Under the pieces are notes generated by a model. The model did no database searches, was not told where the DNA came from, and was given only the letters and a program-made list of their open reading frames with translations. A stretch of DNA of 64,000 nucleotides from Lactiplantibacillus paraplantarum (GTDB lineage Bacteria > Bacillota > Bacilli > Lactobacillales > Lactobacillaceae): assembly GCF_003641145.1 (NCBI RefSeq), contig NZ_CP032744.1, forward strand, positions 2,604,001-2,668,000, read 5' to 3'. This document shows positions 17,679 through 26,898 of this stretch, one piece after another; the first letter of the stretch is position 1; every line of letters begins with the position of its first letter. The position numbers and the translations under genes were made by a program.

Positions 17679-18109
17679 TGGCAACTAAATTCAAACGCAT
17701 ATTGGTTGGTGTCGATGATTCAGCTGATGCATTATTAGCTTTTGACTATGCGATTCATCAAGCCAAGCAAGATGACGCAGAACTCGTCATCGTCTCAATT
17801 CTTGAAAATGATGAAATGAATGTTTATCAAGCCCTTAGCAAGGATTACGTTCACGGTGAACGCCAAGAACTTGAACAACATATTTTAAAGTATCAAAAGC
17901 AGGCTCAAACAGCTGGTGTGACAAAAGTTCATGCCATGATTGCAGAAGGCGAACCTGGCGAAACTATCGTCAAAGAAGTCATTCCACATGTTCAACCGGA
18001 CTTGCTCGTTATTGGTTCACTAGCTAAAAAAGGGATTGCCAAGCATTTCGGTAGTCAAGCTGCCTATATGGCAAAATACGCCCCTATCTCAGTCCTAGTT
18101 ATTCGTTAA
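17678..18109 (+). CDS. Universal stress protein (UspA family)
   Basis: 143 residues with the Usp fold: KRILVGVDDSADALLAFDYA at the start, and an ATP-binding G-2x-G-9x-G(S/T)-like C-terminus (VIGSLAKKGIAKHFGSQAAYMAKYAPISVLVIR). Its ATG overlaps the mntH stop, so both are translationally coupled. A role in manganese stress is inferred from context. Confidence 0.92.
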   Translation: MATKFKRILVGVDDSADALLAFDYAIHQAKQDDAELVIVSILENDEMNVYQALSKDYVHGERQELEQHILKYQKQAQTAGVTKVHAMIAEGEPGETIVKEVIPHVQPDLLVIGSLAKKGIAKHFGSQAAYMAKYAPISVLVIR

Positions 18110-18124
18110 TCCGTAAAATCATAT

Positions 18125-18165
18125 CTAAAAAGGCCACTTTCAGTTTAGAAAGCGGCCTTTTTAGG
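18125..18165 (+). terminator. Terminator of the mntH-usp operon
   Basis: Stem CTAAAAAGGCC-CTTTC with GAAAG-GGCCTTTTTAG. Confidence 0.85.
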
Positions 18166-18231
18166 TTGACCAAACATAATTTGACTATTATGCCAAAGAT
18201 ACTATAATAAGGGTTGAAGGGGGATTCAATT

Positions 18232-18504
18232 ATGACACCTAACGAAACCTACGAAGCATTAGTACAATGGCACTTATTACCAGCGACTAATTTCACTTGG
18301 CGGCCCTTCACTACTACCGCTATTTATGTTGACAGTCCTCACTCTCGCCGTGTATATCGGCTAGACTTGACCAACGCTAAAGTTGAAATCTTTCAAGCCG
18401 ATCCCAGTTCAGAACTTTCCGAGCATTTCTTACCATTCAAGACGGTTACGTTAACCGCTACTCAAATCAATCAATGGCAGCATTCCCAGCCAGTTGCTTC
18501 ATAA
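18232..18504 (+). CDS. Hypothetical protein (90 aa)
   Basis: Not recognised. Soluble, with FTWRPFTTTAIYVDSPHSRRVYRLDL near the middle. A strong AGGGGG site lies 8 bases before the chosen ATG (MTPNETYE); an upstream ATG is inside the site. Monocistronic between two terminators. Confidence 0.65.
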   Translation: MTPNETYEALVQWHLLPATNFTWRPFTTTAIYVDSPHSRRVYRLDLTNAKVEIFQADPSSELSEHFLPFKTVTLTATQINQWQHSQPVAS

Positions 18505-18520
18505 TAGCAACTTGACCGAT

Positions 18521-18571
18521 AAATGACTAACGCAGCGCCTTAATCAATTAAAGTGCTGCGTTAGTCATTTA
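18521..18571. terminator. Bidirectional terminator
   Basis: Stem AAATGACTAACGCAGC with GCTGCGTTAGTCATTT between convergent genes. Confidence 0.85.
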
Positions 18572-18587
18572 TATTTAGTCATTTATA

Positions 18588-19262
18588 TTATGAGTGATCA
18601 GTATCCACATCGACTGTGCGCTGGCGATCATGGTGAATCAACCACAACAATCCAACCAATAATATCAAGACGCCAATCAGCAGCAAAGCATTTTTAAAAT
18701 GAGCGTTGATTAATTCATCCCCACCCCAAGCATAAATAATCGCTGTCGGCATGCTTCCAATCAGCGTAGCTATTGCCAATTGGCGCTGTGTCACTGCCGT
18801 TTTGACAGCTGCTAAACTAACTAATGACGTTGGAATAAACGGTACTGTATAGCCAATCATGATGCCTAACAAGGGATGGCGCATCTTACTAATGGCAGTC
18901 ACTAATCTCGAAGGCTGTTGCTGTTGGCGTGCCGTTACGCGGCCAAAAAAACGTTGCGCAATTAAATTACCGAGGGTGATCCCAACAACGTTCAACCCTG
19001 CTCCTAGTCCCTTGCCAAAACAGATGCCAGCGACAACACTAACCGTTGCCACAGGTGCGCCGGGAATAATTGAAAAACAGATTAGTAAGGGGACTACTAA
19101 CAAAATGTCGATAGCTTGATGCTGCCGGACCTGTGCAACCAGCGTTGCTTGGTCAAACATCCGGTGTTGCAGCAGCGCCCACATCCCATGATATCGGTAA
19201 ATTAACAAAGCAATTAATAGTAATGCTAACAATAAAGCGCCCCCGATAAGCCGTCGTTTCAT
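18588..19262 (-). CDS. TVP38/TMEM64 (DedA-like) membrane protein
   Basis: About 224 residues, five or six hydrophobic segments, with the family signature FSIIPGAPVATVSVVAGICFG and GLNVVGITLGNLIAQRFFGR. Family members are linked to lipid scrambling and ion homeostasis. The ATG of MKRRLIGG (AAGGA upstream) is chosen; a TTG five codons earlier is also possible. Third gene of the CadD/ArsR cluster. Confidence 0.8.
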   Translation of the reverse strand: MKRRLIGGALLLALLLIALLIYRYHGMWALLQHRMFDQATLVAQVRQHQAIDILLVVPLLICFSIIPGAPVATVSVVAGICFGKGLGAGLNVVGITLGNLIAQRFFGRVTARQQQQPSRLVTAISKMRHPLLGIMIGYTVPFIPTSLVSLAAVKTAVTQRQLAIATLIGSMPTAIIYAWGGDELINAHFKNALLLIGVLILLVGLLWLIHHDRQRTVDVDTDHS

Positions 19263-19293
19263 TACGTTATCCTTCAAGACAATCCTCCCACCA

Positions 19294-19608
19294 CTAGTCA
19301 TGATGTGGCTCATGCTTAATTTCATGTGCCACGTGTCCAATCATTGCATCGACCATTTCTAAAATATGGGGATCATCTAAACAATAATAAACGTGCTTTC
19401 CCCGTTTGGTCTTAGAAACTAGTTGATACTGAAATAAAATTGCTAATTGATGCGATACTAATGGTTGCGCCAGATGAACGTGTGCCACAATATTAGTGAC
19501 GTCTGCTTCATGTTGCTCTAAAAATATCAATATTTTAATCCGATTAACATTGCTGAGTACTTTATAAATCTTAGCTGCTTCCGTTAGCAGCGGTTCACTG
19601 ACTTCCAC
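19294..19608 (-). CDS. ArsR/SmtB-family metal-responsive repressor
   Basis: 104 residues with a winged helix (about 20-85, HLAQPLVSHQLAILFQYQLVSKTKRGKHVYY). The ELCVCDL cysteine motif is absent, but the C-terminal helix has D-x4-H-x2-H and further His (HVAHEIKHEPHH), like the alpha5 zinc site of CzrA/SmtB. Probably represses the cadD operon and responds to Zn or Cd. Lies 24 bases downstream of cadD. Confidence 0.85.
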   Translation of the reverse strand: MEVSEPLLTEAAKIYKVLSNVNRIKILIFLEQHEADVTNIVAHVHLAQPLVSHQLAILFQYQLVSKTKRGKHVYYCLDDPHILEMVDAMIGHVAHEIKHEPHHD

Positions 19609-19632
19609 ATCGGCTCCTCCTGTCTTACTGAA

Positions 19633-20196
19633 CTATAGGAGTGCTAACAGATGACTGATCAAGCCACTATCCCAGAAAACATACAGCCCAATCACAACGT
19701 AACAAACCTTCATTAACCATTCGCCGTGGGCCGTTATCTGTCGTTGAACAGCGCTTATTCCCGCAACTTGGTTAATGATAAACACTACTAAAATGGTTAG
19801 CACCCCGATAAAACCTAAAGTCATCAAAAAGTGTAACATGCTTTCACCGATGAGGACAGGCAAGAAGATCGACAAATTACAACCAGCACACACGGCTAAA
19901 TAAGTAACGAGTACATTAATCACTGGTGAACGGCCTGATCGATCAGTCGCATCATCATCGTCATCGTGAAATGCCAACCAAATAGGCAGTACTCCTAGTA
20001 CGCCTAATACCCATTCTGGCAAAAATAAAGTCAATGTTTTACCCACAAAAAAACTAGCTGTTAGGAGAATCAGATTACCTAATAAATAGCCGACTAATAC
20101 TTGTCGCAACTGATACTTTTTCAACAAAAAAACTAACATCAGAAAAAAATCCAAGTTGACACTTAGAAAAGTTAACGCCAAAATTCCATAATGCAT
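19633..20196 (-). CDS. cadD: CadD-family cadmium/cation resistance permease
   Basis: 187 residues, five to six membrane helices, opening MHYGILALTFLSVNLDFFLM as in CadD (PF03596). An acidic loop HDDDDD at about residue 77 is unusual and might bind cations. The ATG of MHYG is preferred over a GTG four codons upstream that overlaps the ribosome binding site. First gene of the cluster. Confidence 0.85.
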   Translation of the reverse strand: MHYGILALTFLSVNLDFFLMLVFLLKKYQLRQVLVGYLLGNLILLTASFFVGKTLTLFLPEWVLGVLGVLPIWLAFHDDDDDATDRSGRSPVINVLVTYLAVCAGCNLSIFLPVLIGESMLHFLMTLGFIGVLTILVVFIINQVAGISAVQRQITAHGEWLMKVCYVVIGLYVFWDSGLISHLLALL

Positions 20197-20225
20197 TTGA
20201 TCACCCACTCTATTTAGTTATCCCT

Positions 20226-20253
20226 ATTATATGTCAATTTCGACATATGTAAA
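20226..20253 (-). promoter_or_regulatory. cadD promoter with ArsR-type operator
   Basis: TTTACA (20248-20253), a 16-base spacer and TATAAT (20226-20231). An inverted repeat ATATGTC/GACATAT (20229-20235 with 20242-20248) fills the spacer, as in repressor sites of the ArsR family. Confidence 0.75.
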
Positions 20254-20338
20254 GCTAATTATCCCCCCCTTTGAAACCTTCCGCCTTTCCAATAAATTAG
20301 ATTCAGCTCGTCTCAGCCAAGCTCGACAAACGACAAAA

Positions 20339-20376
20339 AACGGTAACAATAAGCCTCTGAAGGCCTTGTTACCGTT
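20339..20376 (-). terminator. Terminator of the MacB-like gene
   Basis: Stem AACGGTAACAA with TTGTTACCGTT; a run of T follows on the minus strand. Confidence 0.8.
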
Positions 20377-20403
20377 CAATCAAACACTATTTAATTTATC
20401 ACC

Positions 20404-22404
20404 TTAATCAGCAGCTAGCGCGTCGATCGGATTCAAACGTGCTGCCCGCCAAGCTGGCAAAATGGCTGCCAGTAGTGCAATCACTAGCGCAATAATAAAG
20501 GTTGAAATGATATTGCTCATTTGAATCTCAATCATATTGTAACTGGCAATTTGGTACAAGGCTTTATTCAGTACCGCCCCAATACCATAAGCAATACCAG
20601 TGGCCAGTAAAGCGCTGATAACCCCAATAATCAACGATTCGCTCGTAAACAACCGCCGAATATCACGTCGACTTTCACCAAGTGCACGTAAGATGCCAAT
20701 TTCCTTCTTTCGGGCACTGACCGACATGAACATCGTAACGATAATCATCAATGCTGACACTAACAATGAAATACCAGCAATAGCTGCTAGAATGGTCGTC
20801 GCTAAGTTTACGTACGTGTTTACCGTATCAAGTATGCTAGCAATACTAGTGGCACTATAAGCCCGTTTGCCGTCAGTCTTCAGCTTATTAATCTGTTTCG
20901 TCACGGCATCATTATGATTACGCGAATCAACTTTAACTGCTACTGAGGTTGGCTGTGTGCTCAAGTCCTTCGCTGACCGCATGGCTTTCATTGTCGCGTA
21001 AGTTACCGCATTTACACTACTCCCAGTCGTGCTATCCGTGATCCCGGAAACCGTTAATTGCCGTTTAACCGTAACACTCTTGCCACTCTTATTAGTCGTC
21101 TGGAAAGCCACCGTGACTTTTTTACCTACCAATTGCTTCCAATTCTTAGACGACCATTTTTTCGCAATGCTACTCTTATCGACGACAATCTCGTCCTTAC
21201 CAGCCGCATGTCCGGCCTTAATAATCGATTGACGGTTCGACGCTGTCCACGTCGTTACTGAGGAAGCACTATAATCCTTACTACCAACCGTAATCGTCGC
21301 ATTACTGGCGCTTAAAATCGGTTGAACAGTGGTTACATGCTTAACTTTTTTCAACTGGTTCAACTGGGCCGTACTGAAGGTTGGTTGACTAGTAGTCGTT
21401 ACGCTGGCGCCCATTGCAGCCGCCTGCTGATTGCCCTGTTGACCACCACCTCGCTGGCTCTGACTGGATTTCTGATACCGGCTCACAGTCACAACCCGTG
21501 GATTAACCATATCATTGATTTCTTGATTGATATAGCCTTTCAAGCCATTACCTAAACCGTTGAACAGCATTACTGCGAATAGGCCAATCGCCGTCCCAAT
21601 GATAATAATTAAATTCCAAGTCCACGTATAACGAAGGTGTTTAAACGCCGTACTCAATGGTACATACCATGGTAACTTGCGTGCCGGAATCTGTTGGCGA
21701 TTTTCATCGACGGGATAAGCTGGCTTTAGCCGCTCATCATCGGTGATTTTACCGTCAGCTAACCGAACGATCCGCGTGCCAGCATTGGCAACATCCTGAG
21801 AATGGGTCACACAAATCACGAGCCGCCCTTCCGCTGCAATTTGATCCAAGATTTTCAAAACTTCAGCCGTGTTTTCAGAATCCAGTGCACCAGTCGGTTC
21901 ATCCGCAATAATAATTTGTGGATCACTGGCCAATGCCCGGGCAATGGCCACCCGCTGCTTCTGACCACCAGACAACTGATTGGGATACTTTTTGATCTGA
22001 TCCGCTAAGCCGACCTGAGTCAAGAGTTCCTTCGCCCGTTGTTCGCGCTCTGAACGGCTTAACTTTGTCATATCTAATGAAATCAGAACATTATCTAGCA
22101 CTGACAAATGATTGATTAGATTATACGACTGATAAATATAGCCGACCGTTTCACGTCGGTACTGGTCCATTTGCTTTTCTTGATGATGATCTAAAGCGGT
22201 TCCCTGTAATAACACTTGACCTTCAAATTGACGATCCAAGCCACCAATAATATTCATTAGCGTTGACTTACCGCCACCAGATTCACCTAAGATTGCGACA
22301 AATTCGCCACGTTCAAAAGTTAAATTGATCCCATTTAAGACTGGGAAGGCTTCTTTACCTAAATAATAGGCTTTGTGAATGTCTTTTAATTCTAAGTAAC
22401 TCAC
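20404..22404 (-). CDS. MacB-type ABC transporter, fused ATPase and permease
   Basis: 666 residues. The N-terminal ATPase (1-230) has GESGGGKST, LSGGQKQRVAIARAL and IIADEPTGALDS. One membrane helix follows (about 262-285), then a large extracellular MacB domain (about 290-530) and three C-terminal helices of the FtsX fold. Such proteins act in peptide export, resistance or mechanotransmission. No two-component system is adjacent. An insert rich in Gln/Gly (SQSQRGGGQQGNQQ) is near residue 315. Confidence 0.88.
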   Translation of the reverse strand: MSYLELKDIHKAYYLGKEAFPVLNGINLTFERGEFVAILGESGGGKSTLMNIIGGLDRQFEGQVLLQGTALDHHQEKQMDQYRRETVGYIYQSYNLINHLSVLDNVLISLDMTKLSRSEREQRAKELLTQVGLADQIKKYPNQLSGGQKQRVAIARALASDPQIIIADEPTGALDSENTAEVLKILDQIAAEGRLVICVTHSQDVANAGTRIVRLADGKITDDERLKPAYPVDENRQQIPARKLPWYVPLSTAFKHLRYTWTWNLIIIIGTAIGLFAVMLFNGLGNGLKGYINQEINDMVNPRVVTVSRYQKSSQSQRGGGQQGNQQAAAMGASVTTTSQPTFSTAQLNQLKKVKHVTTVQPILSASNATITVGSKDYSASSVTTWTASNRQSIIKAGHAAGKDEIVVDKSSIAKKWSSKNWKQLVGKKVTVAFQTTNKSGKSVTVKRQLTVSGITDSTTGSSVNAVTYATMKAMRSAKDLSTQPTSVAVKVDSRNHNDAVTKQINKLKTDGKRAYSATSIASILDTVNTYVNLATTILAAIAGISLLVSALMIIVTMFMSVSARKKEIGILRALGESRRDIRRLFTSESLIIGVISALLATGIAYGIGAVLNKALYQIASYNMIEIQMSNIISTFIIALVIALLAAILPAWRAARLNPIDALAAD

Positions 22405-22629
22405 GCTAACTCACCCTACCTTACTGTCAATATCGTGTGTGCAACTTCCTTAAGTTTATAAAGGACTTTAACTGTGACTATTAGTCACTAAGTTTAACAA
22501 AAATACTGCCTGGGTAAAACCCTTAAGCTTCAATTGAATGAAGCTTATCATAGCACTTTAGTTAGTCTAAAACAACGAAAACTAACTATTTTTCTAAATA
22601 TATTAATCTATTATGGCTAGTTAAACTGT

Positions 22630-22755
22630 CATGGATCATAATTAAAACGTGTCAGTTAGTTGGATTATTGTTCATCAGCATACGTGCGTCATATTCCGAC
22701 TTCCGGGGGCTGGATGCCAATTGCTGGAACGTAGTCGTCGTCGATTTGAAACATT
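22630..22755 (+). repeat. Repeat R1, copy C (truncated)
   Basis: Matches the first half of R1: ATAATTAAAACGTGTCAGTTA, then GCCAATTGCTGGAACGTAG, ending soon after GATTTGAA. The 3' half is lost. The remainder of 22405-22998 contains AT-rich sequence and one terminator, with no supported gene. Confidence 0.7.
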
Positions 22756-22916
22756 CAAATATTAATGTAGTCACTAAAAAATAAATGAATTGTTGCAATT
22801 ACTATCAATCCTATAATTGAATCTTAAAATGATTGCTAGCACTATTTTGAAGCCAGCTTGCTCACTTCGCCATTCGGTTCAAACTTCCTAGATTAATCAA
22901 TCTGACATGCACAAAA

Positions 22917-22955
22917 GGCAGCTTCGAGAAACGCGTTGTTCTCAGAAACTGCCCC
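22917..22955 (-). terminator. Terminator of the LPXTG protein gene
   Basis: On the minus strand GGCAGTTTCTGAGAA pairs with TTCTCGAAGCTGCC, followed by TTTTG. Confidence 0.8.
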
Positions 22956-22998
22956 AGCTATATGCAATCAGCAAATTACGCTGACAAAATATGCTTAT

Positions 22999-25900
22999 TT
23001 ATGCCCGTCGTTTACGCCACCAAACAACAATCCCACCGGTAATCATGAGTAATACACTACCGGTTACTGCCAACCATCGTTGCACATCTTCACCCGTCTG
23101 CGGTAACCAACTACCACTATGGTGTCCAGCTGCGTGACTATCATGATTAGTCGTTGCACTTGCGCTGACTTCAGGTAACACCGTTCCGGTAGCCGTACTA
23201 TTGCTAGTCGTATCTGCCTGCGAACTGGCAGTATTCGGCTTCACTGGTGTACTACTACTGTTTGGCTTCGTTACATTCGCTTTATCCGTATTAGATTCAG
23301 CGACTGTCCCATGACCATTCGGCTTGGCGCTATTATTACTTTCATCAGGCTTAACGACATTACCATTGCCACCTGGTTTGATTGTGCTCGTTTCATTTCC
23401 ATTAGGCTTTTCAGCATTACCGTTACCACCCGGTTTCGCGGCACTAGTTCCGTTTTCATCGGGCTTTTCAGCATTACCGTTACCACCCGGTTTGGTGGTA
23501 CTAGTTCCATTTTCATCGGGCTTTTCAGCATTACCGCTACCACCCGGTTTGGTGGTACTAGTCCCGTTTTCATCTGGTTTTTCAGCATTGCCGTTACCAC
23601 CTGGTTTGGTAGTACTAGTCCCGTTTTCATCGGGCTTTTCAGTGTTGCCGTTACCACCCGGTTTGGTGGTACTAGTTAGTGGATTATCATTATCCAAGTC
23701 AACTAACACTTCTGTACCAGCCGCAGTCGCGGCCATCGCCTGACTTAACATGATTGTCTTGGCCGCCCGTGCTTTGGTTGGAACCAACTTGACCGTTACC
23801 AGCTCAGTCACTGGTTGACTTGCACTAACTGTCAGTCGCAGTTGGCCATTTGCGACGGTCTGCCGCAAGACTTGAATACCAGTTGGAACTTTGATATCAG
23901 CGACTTCTCGGCCAGCTAAATCAAATTGTAGATCAAAAGCCGTTAATTGCCGGTTCTGGTTGCCAACTAATTGAACTTGGGCTGCTTGATCATTACGACT
24001 AAGTTTTAATGTTTCAACGGCCCGCTGCTTCTTAGCCAGATCAGTTTGCTTGAGAAAAGCTGATGAATCAAAGACTTGGCTATCAAACATCTGTGGTGCT
24101 TGCGGTACTTGTAAGGCGTTTAAAATCAGCGCACTAATATCAGCATTACTACCACCATGTAATCGACGGCCACTATCAACGGTTTCGCCGCCCAACGCCA
24201 TAAAAATACTGCGATTATATTCATCCCAACCACCATGGCTCTTACCAGAACCACCGTGATCAGCATTAGCAATCACTAACGTATCATGAATATGACCAGT
24301 CGCCTCAAGCTTATCCATGACTCGCTTAAATAGTGCATCATACTGGGCGTACTTATCCCAATAATTATCGTTATACCAGCCATGCCCATGACCTTGACCA
24401 TCCATATAATCACTTTGCATGTAAACCAAGCCGGTATTCTTAAACGCCGGAGTGCCAATATAATCGGCCACATCGTCAAAGGATTTCAGTGACGCTGACT
24501 GCTTAGTCGTCACTGGTGCATCGGGTTCCACAATACTATTGATAATGGGCCCCCATTCTGAGAAGGCTGCCGCTCCCCGCGTGGGATTATTGGCCTGCAA
24601 TATCTTGAATACTGAGGGGAACAGCGCCTGGGGCTTACCAAAATCAGCAAAATATTCTTGACCCATCGTTGCATTAGTCCCCTGGTATTCCTTAGGTAAC
24701 GTATCCCATGGCCGACCGTGTAACATGGAAATATAGTTTTGTGCCGAAATTGCTGGTGAGACCGCCCGCGCCGACGTACTCATCGCAAACTGCTTATTGA
24801 ACAAGTCCATCGTATACGTATTCCGACGCTTTTTCATAATATCTGGATTCGTCGTCCATACGGGGGTCTTAGTATTTTGTTCAGCACCTTGTGCATAGTA
24901 CATTCCCTTAGGATCCCACGGGTTACCACCACCGTCAGTTGTCAAAACGACAACGTGTTTATACGGCCTAATTTCAGCTTGCTTAGCTGCCGCAACTTTG
25001 TCAGTTGCGGCTGCCAGTGCGACGTCACCAATACCAATAATCCCGTCGCCATTATAGTCGAGCGCATACTTGCCCTGAATTTCAACGGCTTGGGCCGGAC
25101 CTAATTCGACTGTTGTATTTTTAGTTACCTGCTCAAATTTAATCTGGGTTTCACCAGCCGCTTTCGCCCTCAAATTAAGATGTGCTAACCGAGTTTGGGC
25201 GTAAGTTTTAAAATCAGCCTTTGATAGGTTGGCCGTGGTGGTCAAACGTACACGTCCTGGCTGAATAAGTTGAACCCGCGTCTTATCACCTTGCAACAAG
25301 CGTTCAGCACCAACATAATCAAACTTAGCCGCGTCATAAACAATATCCATCGTGACTGGCTCTGAACCCGTAGCCTTAACTTGTCGGGCATGCACATTCA
25401 GTCCATATGTATGACCATTAGCAATTTGTTTAGGGCCAACAAACTTAGTCGCAACTGTTTGTTCCACTGGCACTGGCGCAACTGGTCGCTTACCAACCTG
25501 GGCAGCATCGTTCAATTGACGCACTTGTTGCAGCGTCAAAGTTTGATTGTACAAGCGGGCCTGCTTGATTTTCCCAGTCATCATTGATTGGACATGACTT
25601 CCTCCCGGTACCGCATCACCGCCCAGTACAAAATCTTTGGTCCCCTGAGCCAGCTTCAAATCACCTGGCATGGCCACTTGTTGGACTAGTTGTCCATCTA
25701 AATATAAACTCGCTGTCTTATGCTTGTCGATCACACCAACCGCATGTACCCATTGGCCTTTCTGCAACGTTCCTTTAGGTGTTTTGTAGCCAGAACCATC
25801 ATGGGCAAAAAAGACGACTTGATCATTTTGAACACCAAGCCCTAGCCCGCCACCTTGTTGGCTGGAGAAAATCTCGTGTTCGGCACTAGCATCGGCGGCC

Positions 25901-26265
25901 GGATCATATTTGAAATAGGCTTCAATTGCCATCCCATCTTGTAATTGTGCTAACTGTTGATCCGTAAACGTCGTATAGAACGCTGACTTACCATCCAAGT
26001 TCAGCACCTGGTCGTCAAATTCAGGATCCGTAGTCACGGCCGGTTGACCAACTGGTTGCCACTGCGTTTGTCCAATCGAATCAATCAAACGTTGATTCTG
26101 GACTGCTAAACTCAAAGTTGCTGCCGGAACTGCTGTATTAGCAACTGGTTCTGCCACTTGCTCAGTCGCAGGTGCCATCGGGGTCACTGCGGCTAACGCC
26201 GGGGTCACCGTCGTTGTTAAGATTGCTGAACAAACTAATAAGGTCGTTAAAACACGCGGCTTCAT
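22999..26265 (-). CDS. LPXTG-anchored phosphodiesterase-like surface protein
   Basis: 1088 residues. A signal peptide ends near ALAA (about 26). A LamG-like domain spans about 50-235 and a cohesin-like region about 270-400, followed by a dockerin-like calcium loop DYNGDGIIGIGDVALA. A type I phosphodiesterase / alkaline phosphatase-like domain follows (about 435-760) with TTDGGGN, a likely Ser nucleophile in AISAQNY, DGQGHGHG and NADHGGSGKSHGG. Six 19-residue repeats (KPGGNGNAEKPDENG type) form a wall-spanning linker before LPQTGED, a helix and WRKRR. Cell-wall sortase substrate; the cleaved substrate is unknown. Confidence 0.88.
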   Translation of the reverse strand: MKPRVLTTLLVCSAILTTTVTPALAAVTPMAPATEQVAEPVANTAVPAATLSLAVQNQRLIDSIGQTQWQPVGQPAVTTDPEFDDQVLNLDGKSAFYTTFTDQQLAQLQDGMAIEAYFKYDPAADASAEHEIFSSQQGGGLGLGVQNDQVVFFAHDGSGYKTPKGTLQKGQWVHAVGVIDKHKTASLYLDGQLVQQVAMPGDLKLAQGTKDFVLGGDAVPGGSHVQSMMTGKIKQARLYNQTLTLQQVRQLNDAAQVGKRPVAPVPVEQTVATKFVGPKQIANGHTYGLNVHARQVKATGSEPVTMDIVYDAAKFDYVGAERLLQGDKTRVQLIQPGRVRLTTTANLSKADFKTYAQTRLAHLNLRAKAAGETQIKFEQVTKNTTVELGPAQAVEIQGKYALDYNGDGIIGIGDVALAAATDKVAAAKQAEIRPYKHVVVLTTDGGGNPWDPKGMYYAQGAEQNTKTPVWTTNPDIMKKRRNTYTMDLFNKQFAMSTSARAVSPAISAQNYISMLHGRPWDTLPKEYQGTNATMGQEYFADFGKPQALFPSVFKILQANNPTRGAAAFSEWGPIINSIVEPDAPVTTKQSASLKSFDDVADYIGTPAFKNTGLVYMQSDYMDGQGHGHGWYNDNYWDKYAQYDALFKRVMDKLEATGHIHDTLVIANADHGGSGKSHGGWDEYNRSIFMALGGETVDSGRRLHGGSNADISALILNALQVPQAPQMFDSQVFDSSAFLKQTDLAKKQRAVETLKLSRNDQAAQVQLVGNQNRQLTAFDLQFDLAGREVADIKVPTGIQVLRQTVANGQLRLTVSASQPVTELVTVKLVPTKARAAKTIMLSQAMAATAAGTEVLVDLDNDNPLTSTTKPGGNGNTEKPDENGTSTTKPGGNGNAEKPDENGTSTTKPGGSGNAEKPDENGTSTTKPGGNGNAEKPDENGTSAAKPGGNGNAEKPNGNETSTIKPGGNGNVVKPDESNNSAKPNGHGTVAESNTDKANVTKPNSSSTPVKPNTASSQADTTSNSTATGTVLPEVSASATTNHDSHAAGHHSGSWLPQTGEDVQRWLAVTGSVLLMITGGIVVWWRKRRA
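23370..23690. repeat. Tandem 57-bp coding repeats
   Basis: Six units of 57 bp encode TSTTKPGGNGNAEKPDENG-like blocks inside the LPXTG protein. Units nearest the wall anchor are more diverged. In-frame length variation between strains is likely. Confidence 0.85.
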
Positions 26266-26421
26266 TATAAAATTATCACTCCATCCTTTTTATCGTAAAA
26301 CAAACTGCACTTTTAAGGATAGTTAAAGAATGTAAAGTGTTTAGTCAGATATTTGTAAAGAAACGATATTATTTGTGTTATGACGTTTACCCCAGCTTAA
26401 TCATGTTCACTTCTAGATACT

Positions 26422-26455
26422 AAAAAGGCTTCCCATAATAATACTGGAAAGCCGT
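26422..26455 (-). terminator. Terminator after the 120-aa membrane protein
   Basis: Stem GGCTTTCC with GGGAAGCC followed by TTTTTAG on the minus strand. Confidence 0.7.
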
Positions 26456-26477
26456 ACTGCCCTAGATGATCATCGTA

Positions 26478-26840
26478 TTAAGCTGCTTGTTGATAGCCGT
26501 TAGCCACCAGCTGATTTCTAAACCAAGTCTCAAACATAAATCCATACCAAATATCACCGAGTAATCCAATACCTAGTACGATCTGATCAGTAAAAAACAA
26601 CTGGGCAATCATATTCAACAAAACCATCCCTAAAAACGGTACTGCCGTTTTCAGCATAAAAAATGGTGTCCGACACCGTACACTGAATAACGCATAAAAC
26701 CACGTGAATAATAAGGCCCACACGTTAAAGTGCCCGTACACTTTTTTGGTACTAGTCTCCCCATTGATTGTTTTAGTAAACGTCATGTCATGTCTAGCCC
26801 GCTTATTGAAGCCAAACCACTCTGATGGTGCAAAGTTCAT
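26478..26840 (-). CDS. Hypothetical small membrane protein (DUF2628-like)
   Basis: 120 residues with a basic N-terminus and two or three hydrophobic segments (HFNVWALLFTWFYALFSV, TAVPFLGMVLLNMIAQLFF, IVLGIGLLGDIWYGFMF). The pattern of an ALLFTWFY helix followed by a paired helix resembles DUF2628 proteins, but this is uncertain. The ATG after GAGGAGG is chosen. Confidence 0.6.
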   Translation of the reverse strand: MNFAPSEWFGFNKRARHDMTFTKTINGETSTKKVYGHFNVWALLFTWFYALFSVRCRTPFFMLKTAVPFLGMVLLNMIAQLFFTDQIVLGIGLLGDIWYGFMFETWFRNQLVANGYQQAA

Positions 26841-26898
26841 GAAAATCCTCCTCATATGATACTCAGTTCATTATAAAAGTTAACTAGCTAACTTGCCA

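Noticed and set aside
23271..23743. Several open frames on both strands across the LPXTG repeats
   Set aside because: All are shadows of a tandem repeat without ribosome sites.
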